From an uncultured Lachnoanaerobaculum sp. (lineage in GTDB: Bacteria; Bacillota; Clostridia; Lachnospirales; Lachnospiraceae): a stretch of 8,908 nucleotides of DNA. The notes below the pieces were generated by a model. It was not told the DNA's origin. It did not search any database and worked only from the letters and a program-made list of their open reading frames with translations. Each line of letters starts with the position of its first letter. Position 1 is the first letter of the stretch. Shown here piece after piece: positions 5,578-8,908 of this stretch. The DNA is taken from contig CALISX010000236.1 of assembly GCA_938041725.1 (NCBI GenBank), positions 1 through 8,908 of the forward strand, written 5' to 3'. The position numbers were made by a program, and so were the translations under genes.

Positions 5578-6336
5578 ATGAAGTTTTTTTGTTTAACCCT
5601 GTTTCCGGAAATGATTGAGATGGTAATGAACACCAGTATTATAGGCCGGGCCAGGGAGCAGGCTTTGATTGAGGCCAGGGCAGTGAATATCCGGGATTTT
5701 AGCCTGGACAAGCATAAAAGGGTGGATGATTATCCCTATGGAGGGGGAGCGGGGATGGTGATGCAGGCAGAACCCCTTTGCCTGGCCTATGAGGCCATCT
5801 GCCGGGAACTGTCCATGGTCCCCCGGCTGATTTATCTAACCCCCCAGGGGGAGGTGTTTACCCAAAACAAGGCCAAGGAGCTGGCGCTGGAGGAGAACCT
5901 GGTGTTTTTATGCGGACATTATGAGGGGGTGGATGAGCGGGCCCTGGAGCTGCTGGGGGCGCAGCCCATGTCCATAGGAGATTATGTGCTGACGGGGGGG
6001 GAACTTCCGGCCCTGGTTATGATGGATGCCATTTCCCGTATGGTGCCCGGGGTTTTAAGCAATGAGGAAAGCGGAGATTTTGAATCCTTTGAAGATCATC
6101 TTTTAGAATATCCCCAGTACACCAGACCCGGCAGCTTCCGGGGACTGGAGGTGCCCCAGGTGCTGCTTTCCGGCCACCATAAGAATATTTCAGAATGGCG
6201 GAGGTGCCAGTCTATCAGGCGAACCCTGGAAAGACGGCCGGAGCTTTTGGAGCAGGCAGTTCTTACTCCAAAAGAAAGGCTGTATTTGGATACATTAAAA
6301 AGAGAGGAGTCAGATGATTCGAGGGGAGATCAATGA
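5578..6336 (+). CDS. trmD: tRNA (guanine-N1-)-methyltransferase TrmD
   Basis: TrmD uses S-adenosylmethionine to methylate G37 at N1 in tRNAs, which prevents +1 frameshifting. The frame is open upstream to 5503, but the true start is ATG 5578 (M-K-F-F-C-L-T-L-F-P-E-M), with TGGAG at 5565-5569, giving 252 residues. The trefoil-knot SPOUT fold is shown by L-C-G-H-Y-E-G-V-D-E-R (from residue 111), S-I-G-D-Y-V-L-T-G-G-E (132-142) and L-L-E-Y-P-Q-Y-T-R-P. L-L-S-G-H-H and W-R-R-C-Q-S-I-R-R-T-L-E-R-R-P-E-L-L follow. At position 169, the catalytic aspartate of the Haemophilus enzyme, this protein has glutamate in F-E-S-F. I recall E-S-F in other Clostridia, so it is probably tolerated. Confidence 0.97.
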   Translation: MKFFCLTLFPEMIEMVMNTSIIGRAREQALIEARAVNIRDFSLDKHKRVDDYPYGGGAGMVMQAEPLCLAYEAICRELSMVPRLIYLTPQGEVFTQNKAKELALEENLVFLCGHYEGVDERALELLGAQPMSIGDYVLTGGELPALVMMDAISRMVPGVLSNEESGDFESFEDHLLEYPQYTRPGSFRGLEVPQVLLSGHHKNISEWRRCQSIRRTLERRPELLEQAVLTPKERLYLDTLKREESDDSRGDQ

Positions 6337-7429
6337 GATCAAAAAACAGTTTCAAAAGGACAGCAATGTAATCACGGCCTTTGCAGGCTGCTATGTGGAC
6401 GGGGAGAAGAATATTAAGGTTTTAACCCAGGATTCCTTTTATGCCCTGCCGGAGGAGGACTCTTTTAAATACCAGGAGATATTTCGAAAGACCCTTTCCG
6501 GGACATTGGGAAAGTCCCTTCTTTCCCTGGAATTTCCCCTGCTTGCAGAGGGGGAGGGTACAGCCCATGAAAAGCTTTTAGCCCTGCGGGAGAGCAGACT
6601 AAAGGATGCGGTGGTTCTCCAGGATTTTTTTAGAAGGATTATTGACAGCTTCCAGTATCCGGAAAATTATTACATCATTGCAGCGGATCTTATGTATGAT
6701 ATTCCCGGGAAAGCCAAGGACCGTATGGTGATGGAAGATGCCTCCCAGGAGGTATACCATGGGATTTTGGTCAGCATCTGCCCTGTCAGCCTTTCCAAGG
6801 CGGCCTTAAGCTATAAGGCCAGCCAGGGGATAATTTCCAATCGGGAGCGGGACTGGGTGGTGGGAGCCCCCATGAACGGTTTTTTATTCCCGGCATTTAA
6901 CGATCGAACCACGGATATTCATTCTTTTTTATACTTTTCGAAAAAAAGCGAGGAGCTAAAGGCAGAATTCATGGAGGAAATCTTTGGAATCGAGGCCCCT
7001 ATGGCTGCAGGAGAACAAAGGGAAACCATGCAGGCTATTTTGCAGGATGTGCTGCGGGAGGAGCTGAATGTGGAGGTGCTTTCCTCCTTTAGTGAACATG
7101 TGTCCCGGCTTATAGAGGACCACCAGGCTGCCAATGACACACCCTTGATCCTTTCAAAACCCGATATGCTGCGGCTGATTGCCAAAAGTGGCGTGTCGGA
7201 TGAAGGGGTGGAGGCTTATGAAAGAAGCCAGGATACAGAGATTTTGGTACTGGCGGAAAATATTGTGGACCCCAAACGTTTTGAGGTGAAGGCTCCGGGT
7301 ATTACAGTGAAGGCGGACAGCGAGCATATTTCCCATTTAAAAACCAAGATGGTGGAGGGAAGGAAATGCCTGGTGATTGAAATTGATGATGATGTGGAGG
7401 TCAATGGCATGCCGGTGAAAACCATGTAG
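6314..7429 (+). CDS. DUF4317 family protein, unknown function
   Basis: This encodes a 371-residue soluble protein that I recognise as DUF4317 from its opening I-N-E-I-K-K-Q-F, then A-G-C-Y-V-D-G-E-K-N, S-F-Y-A-L-P-E-E-D-S-F-K-Y-Q-E-I-F-R-K-T-L-S-G-T-L-G-K-S-L-L, and E-R-D-W-V-V-G-A-P-M-N-G-F-L-F-P-A-F-N-D-R-T-T-D-I-H near residues 180-205. The family is common in Clostridia and has no known activity. I see no signal peptide, membrane segment or nucleotide-binding motif. ATG 6314 lies within the end of trmD (23-nt overlap) with GAGAGGAG (6301-6308) in front, so the two are probably translationally coupled. It takes the place where rplS (ribosomal protein L19) often follows trmD. It is the last gene of the operon. 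Confidence 0.87.
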   Translation: MIRGEINEIKKQFQKDSNVITAFAGCYVDGEKNIKVLTQDSFYALPEEDSFKYQEIFRKTLSGTLGKSLLSLEFPLLAEGEGTAHEKLLALRESRLKDAVVLQDFFRRIIDSFQYPENYYIIAADLMYDIPGKAKDRMVMEDASQEVYHGILVSICPVSLSKAALSYKASQGIISNRERDWVVGAPMNGFLFPAFNDRTTDIHSFLYFSKKSEELKAEFMEEIFGIEAPMAAGEQRETMQAILQDVLREELNVEVLSSFSEHVSRLIEDHQAANDTPLILSKPDMLRLIAKSGVSDEGVEAYERSQDTEILVLAENIVDPKRFEVKAPGITVKADSEHISHLKTKMVEGRKCLVIEIDDDVEVNGMPVKTM

Positions 7430-7455
7430 CCTTTGGGCTTCTTGTGGTAAAGGCT
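7428..7455 (+). repeat. Inverted repeat at the end of the DUF4317 gene
   Basis: AGCCTTT (7428-7434) and AAAGGCT (7449-7455) form a 7-bp stem with a 14-nt loop that begins inside the stop codon. No T-run follows, so it is at best a weak terminator or an mRNA 3'-end stabiliser for the ylxM-DUF4317 operon. Confidence 0.35.
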
Positions 7456-7475
7456 GTAAAGTTCTTCGTTCCCTA

Positions 7476-7504
7476 TTGACAATTTTGGGAAAATACTCTA
7501 GTAT
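7476..7504 (+). promoter_or_regulatory. Promoter for the FMN riboswitch-ribU unit
   Basis: Perfect TTGACA (7476-7481), 17-nt spacer, TAGTAT (7499-7504, four of six consensus). The expected start near 7511 falls at the left edge of the riboswitch P1 helix, which is the expected arrangement. Confidence 0.7.
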
Positions 7505-7508
7505 GAAT

Positions 7509-7628
7509 CTATCAAGTTCTTCGGGGCGGGGTGCAAGTCCCCACCGGCAGTATAGTCTGCGAACTGCTTTGGCAGCCGATCCGGTGTGATTCCGGAACCG
7601 ACAGTATAGTCTGGATGTGAGAAGATAG
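7509..7628 (+). promoter_or_regulatory. FMN riboswitch (RFN element)
   Basis: The conserved RFN blocks appear in order: TTCTTCGGGGCGGGGTG (7517-7533), AAGTCCCCACCGGCAGTATA (7535-7554), CCGATCCGGTGTGATTCCGG (7576-7595) and ACCGACAGTATAGTCTGGAT (7597-7616), closed by GAGAAGATAG (7619-7628). Outer P1 can be CTATC (7509-7513) with GATAG (7624-7628). The RNA binds flavin mononucleotide. With the terminator at 7644-7674 this is a transcriptional OFF switch for the riboflavin transporter gene. The variable arm (7555-7575, CTGC...GCAG type) is of usual size. Confidence 0.97.
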
Positions 7629-7643
7629 TATTTTTTCTTTGTG

Positions 7644-7674
7644 TGCTCCAAGGATCTCCTTGGAGCATTTTTTT
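7644..7674 (+). terminator. Riboswitch expression-platform terminator
   Basis: TGCTCCAAGG (7644-7653), loop ATCT, CCTTGGAGCA (7658-7667), then seven T (7668-7674). The perfect 10-bp stem lies 15 nt after the FMN aptamer. It should form when FMN is bound and stop transcription before ribU. Confidence 0.93.
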
Positions 7675-7742
7675 GGAAAAATGCCACCTCCGAAACTTTT
7701 TTACGTTATTGGCTAAAAATATTTTAAAAAAGTGAGGATCCT

Positions 7743-8489
7743 ATGTTAAAAATTGTTTTGGAAAACCTGCTGTTTCTGGTTGAGTTTTTTGGCATTGTAG
7801 TTTTGGTTTTTCTGGCTGCCTTTGGTTTGGAGAAGCTTTCCAACAAAAGAGAGGGGTATGCTGGTTCGGTGCTTACCACTAAAAAGATTGCCATTGTAGG
7901 TCTCTTTTCGGCCATCAGTGCTGTTTTAATGCTTTTTGAGGTACCCCTTCCCTTTGCACCTTCCTTCTACAAGCTGGATCTTTCAGAGCTGCCGGTTTTG
8001 GTGGTAACCTTTGCCTTTGGTCCGGTGGCAGGTGTTTTGACAGAGTTTTTGAAAATTGTTTTAAAGCTGTTTATCAAGTCCACCAGCACCGCCTTTGTGG
8101 GAGAACTGGCCAACTTCTGTGTGGGTGTATCTTTGGTTTTGCCTGCCAGCAGCCTCTATCTTTTCCACAAATCCAGAAGGGGAGCCGTAGTGGGCTGTGT
8201 TTTAGGCACCCTTACCATGACGGTGTTTGGTTCTGTGTTTAACGGAGTGTATCTGCTTCCCAAATTTGCCCAGATGTATGGCATGGATCTGGCTACCATT
8301 GTGGGTATGGGACAGGCCATCAACCCCGCCATCCACTCCCTTACCACCTTTGTACTGATGGTGGTGGCTCCTTTGAACTTGATCAAGGGCTTTTTGATAT
8401 CCGGTGTGACAGTGGCTTTATATAAAAAGCTCAGCCCCATTATCAAAGCAGACCATGTCAGTCGAAGGGTGGATACAGTACGTTCCTGA
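7743..8489 (+). CDS. ribU: Riboflavin ECF transporter S component (RibU-like)
   Basis: RibU is the membrane substrate-binding subunit of an energy-coupling factor importer; it works with the shared EcfA/A'/T module, which is not in this window. The RibU-type core is seen in F-Y-K-L-D-L-S-E-L-P-V-L (75-86), F-G-P-V-A-G-V-L-T-E-F-L-K-I-V-L-K-L (92-109) and S-T-A-F-V-G-E-L-A-N-F (115-125). Predicted membrane helices lie near 46-66, 82-104, 118-141, 147-171 and 198-228. An extra helix at about 9-29 and a polar linker to 45 extend the protein to 248 residues, longer than the roughly 190-210 I recall for many RibU proteins. ATG 7743 has AGTGAGG (7731-7737). Control by the FMN riboswitch directly supports riboflavin as the substrate. 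Confidence 0.93.
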   Translation: MLKIVLENLLFLVEFFGIVVLVFLAAFGLEKLSNKREGYAGSVLTTKKIAIVGLFSAISAVLMLFEVPLPFAPSFYKLDLSELPVLVVTFAFGPVAGVLTEFLKIVLKLFIKSTSTAFVGELANFCVGVSLVLPASSLYLFHKSRRGAVVGCVLGTLTMTVFGSVFNGVYLLPKFAQMYGMDLATIVGMGQAINPAIHSLTTFVLMVVAPLNLIKGFLISGVTVALYKKLSPIIKADHVSRRVDTVRS

Positions 8490-8537
8490 ATTCCGGCAGC
8501 GAAGTGCTGTGCAGACTTATATCTATGATGTTGCCGG

Positions 8538-8556
8538 CCCCCGGCCTGGGGGTTTA
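8538..8556 (+). terminator. GC-rich hairpin downstream of ribU, weak
   Basis: CCCCC (8538-8542), loop GGCCT, GGGGG (8548-8552), followed by TTTATATATA. The T-tract is poor. It may be a first, partial terminator in tandem with the stronger hairpin at 8563-8595. Confidence 0.4.
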
Positions 8557-8562
8557 TATATA

Positions 8563-8595
8563 GCCTCTTTCTTGCGTCCCAGGAAGGAGGCTTTT
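8563..8595 (+). terminator. Rho-independent terminator of ribU
   Basis: GCCTCTTTCTT (8563-8573) pairs with AGGAAGGAGGC (8581-8591), 11 bp including two G-U pairs, with loop GCGTCCC, then TTTT (8592-8595). It lies 73 nt after the ribU stop and just before the promoter of the next gene. Confidence 0.78.
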
Positions 8596-8600
8596 GTGAT

Positions 8601-8629
8601 TTGGCAGAACAAAAAGGATATGATATAAT
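8601..8629 (+). promoter_or_regulatory. Extended -10 sigma-A promoter for the last gene
   Basis: TTGGCA (8601-8606, five of six), 17-nt spacer, perfect TATAAT (8624-8629) preceded by TG at 8621-8622 (extended -10). The expected start is about 8635-8637, leaving a leader of about 123 nt before ATG 8760. Confidence 0.85.
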
Positions 8630-8660
8630 TAAGAAATCCGAAAATTTTGAACCGGTACTG

Positions 8661-8695
8661 ACAGGGGATGTCCTGTTGGCAGTCTGAAATCAGAC
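8661..8695 (+). repeat. Two tandem hairpins in the leader of the last gene
   Basis: ACAGG/CCTGT (8661-8665, 8672-8676) and GTCTG/CAGAC (8682-8686, 8691-8695) give two adjacent 5-bp stems with 6- and 4-nt loops. They match no riboswitch class I recognise and have no T-run. The rest of the leader (8696-8745) shows no clear structure. Confidence 0.4.
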
Positions 8696-8759
8696 AGAAG
8701 TTCATAAACAGGCTACAGCGGATGATAAAGATTTACATTTATGATAGAGGAGATTCCTG

Positions 8760-8908
8760 ATGGGAAAAAAAGATAAAGCAAGAAAATTGCTGATACGGTA
8801 TTTTATCTATCCTCTGATATCCATTTTGTTTTTTTGGACCATGGCATTTTTTGCCTTTCGGGTTCACAGGAGAACCGGCCTGGGGCTTTTTTTTATGGCT
8901 GTCCTGGG
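8760..8908 (+). CDS. Membrane protein N-terminus, possibly GdpP (DHH phosphodiesterase); cut by window end
   Basis: ATG 8760 has AGGAG (8748-8752) at 7 nt and opens a frame that runs off the window after 49 complete codons. It starts with a lysine-rich M-G-K-K-D-K-A-R-K, then a hydrophobic helix (about 10-32, containing Y-P-L-I-S-I-L-F-F-W), a short basic turn V-H-R-R-T-G and a second hydrophobic stretch L-G-L-F-F-M-A-V-L. Two short helices around a basic turn after a charged start resemble the N-terminus of GdpP/YybT, the c-di-AMP phosphodiesterase with PAS, GGDEF-like and DHH domains. None of those domains is visible here, so the name is a guess. It has its own strong promoter. Confidence 0.5.
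   Translation, partial: MGKKDKARKLLIRYFIYPLISILFFWTMAFFAFRVHRRTGLGLFFMAVL

Noticed and set aside
7548..7613. Internal direct repeat CAGTATAGTCTG within the leader of ribU
   Set aside because: Both copies are part of the known FMN aptamer consensus and need no separate explanation.
1..8908. Search for a defence, mobile, phage or CRISPR system
   Set aside because: All genes fit core translation, secretion and vitamin uptake functions apart from one small unknown protein and DUF4317; no integrase, transposase, repeats array or toxin-antitoxin pair is visible.

Overview
The window looks like chromosomal housekeeping DNA from a low-to-mid GC Firmicute of class Clostridia, probably Lachnospiraceae-like. 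The support is strong AGGAGG-type ribosome binding sites, a ylxM-ffh-rpsP-khpA-rimM-trmD operon, a DUF4317 gene typical of Clostridia, a TIGR03960/DUF2344/RNase E-G cluster, and an FMN riboswitch in front of an ECF riboflavin S-component. I do not assign a genus. All genes lie on the + strand. I see no mobile element, CRISPR array, tRNA or rRNA.

Region 1 (1-2116) holds the 3' end of a TIGR03960-type radical SAM gene, an overlapping DUF2344 gene that most likely starts at a TTG, and a ribonuclease E/G homologue. The RNase gene is unusual. An in-frame TAG cuts off its expected first 20 or so codons. The segment corresponding to the 5'-sensor domain appears deleted, and there is no C-terminal zinc-link. 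Both catalytic aspartates remain, 43 residues apart as in E. coli RNase E. The rplU-rpmA-obg genes that often follow this trio in Firmicutes are absent.

Region 2 (2117-2644) holds a small single-pass membrane protein with an acidic tail, closed by a strong terminator. The 3' arm of that terminator also contains the -35 box of a near-consensus promoter for ylxM. The predicted transcript starts only 2-4 nt before the ylxM ATG.

Region 3 (2667-7429) is the SRP/ribosome-maturation operon. It encodes YlxM (SRP accessory), Ffh (SRP GTPase), ribosomal protein S16, KhpA (KH-domain RNA-binding protein), RimM (30S maturation), TrmD (tRNA m1G37 methyltransferase) and a DUF4317 protein of unknown function in the position where rplS (L19) often lies. 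A Rho-independent terminator-like hairpin sits directly before rimM. Upstream of it are segments that could pair in a mutually exclusive way and a 30-codon open frame, so rimM-trmD may be controlled by attenuation.

Region 4 (7430-8595) is a self-contained vitamin unit: promoter, FMN (RFN) riboswitch, intrinsic terminator, ribU-like gene and a closing terminator. The logic is repression of riboflavin uptake when FMN is abundant.

Region 5 (8596-8908) has a strong extended -10 promoter, a leader of about 120 nt with two tandem hairpins, and the first 50 codons of a membrane protein whose N-terminus resembles GdpP (c-di-AMP phosphodiesterase).

I found no new multi-gene system. The points most worth checking are the reduced RNase E/G gene, the terminator/promoter overlap with a near-leaderless ylxM, and the rimM leader.
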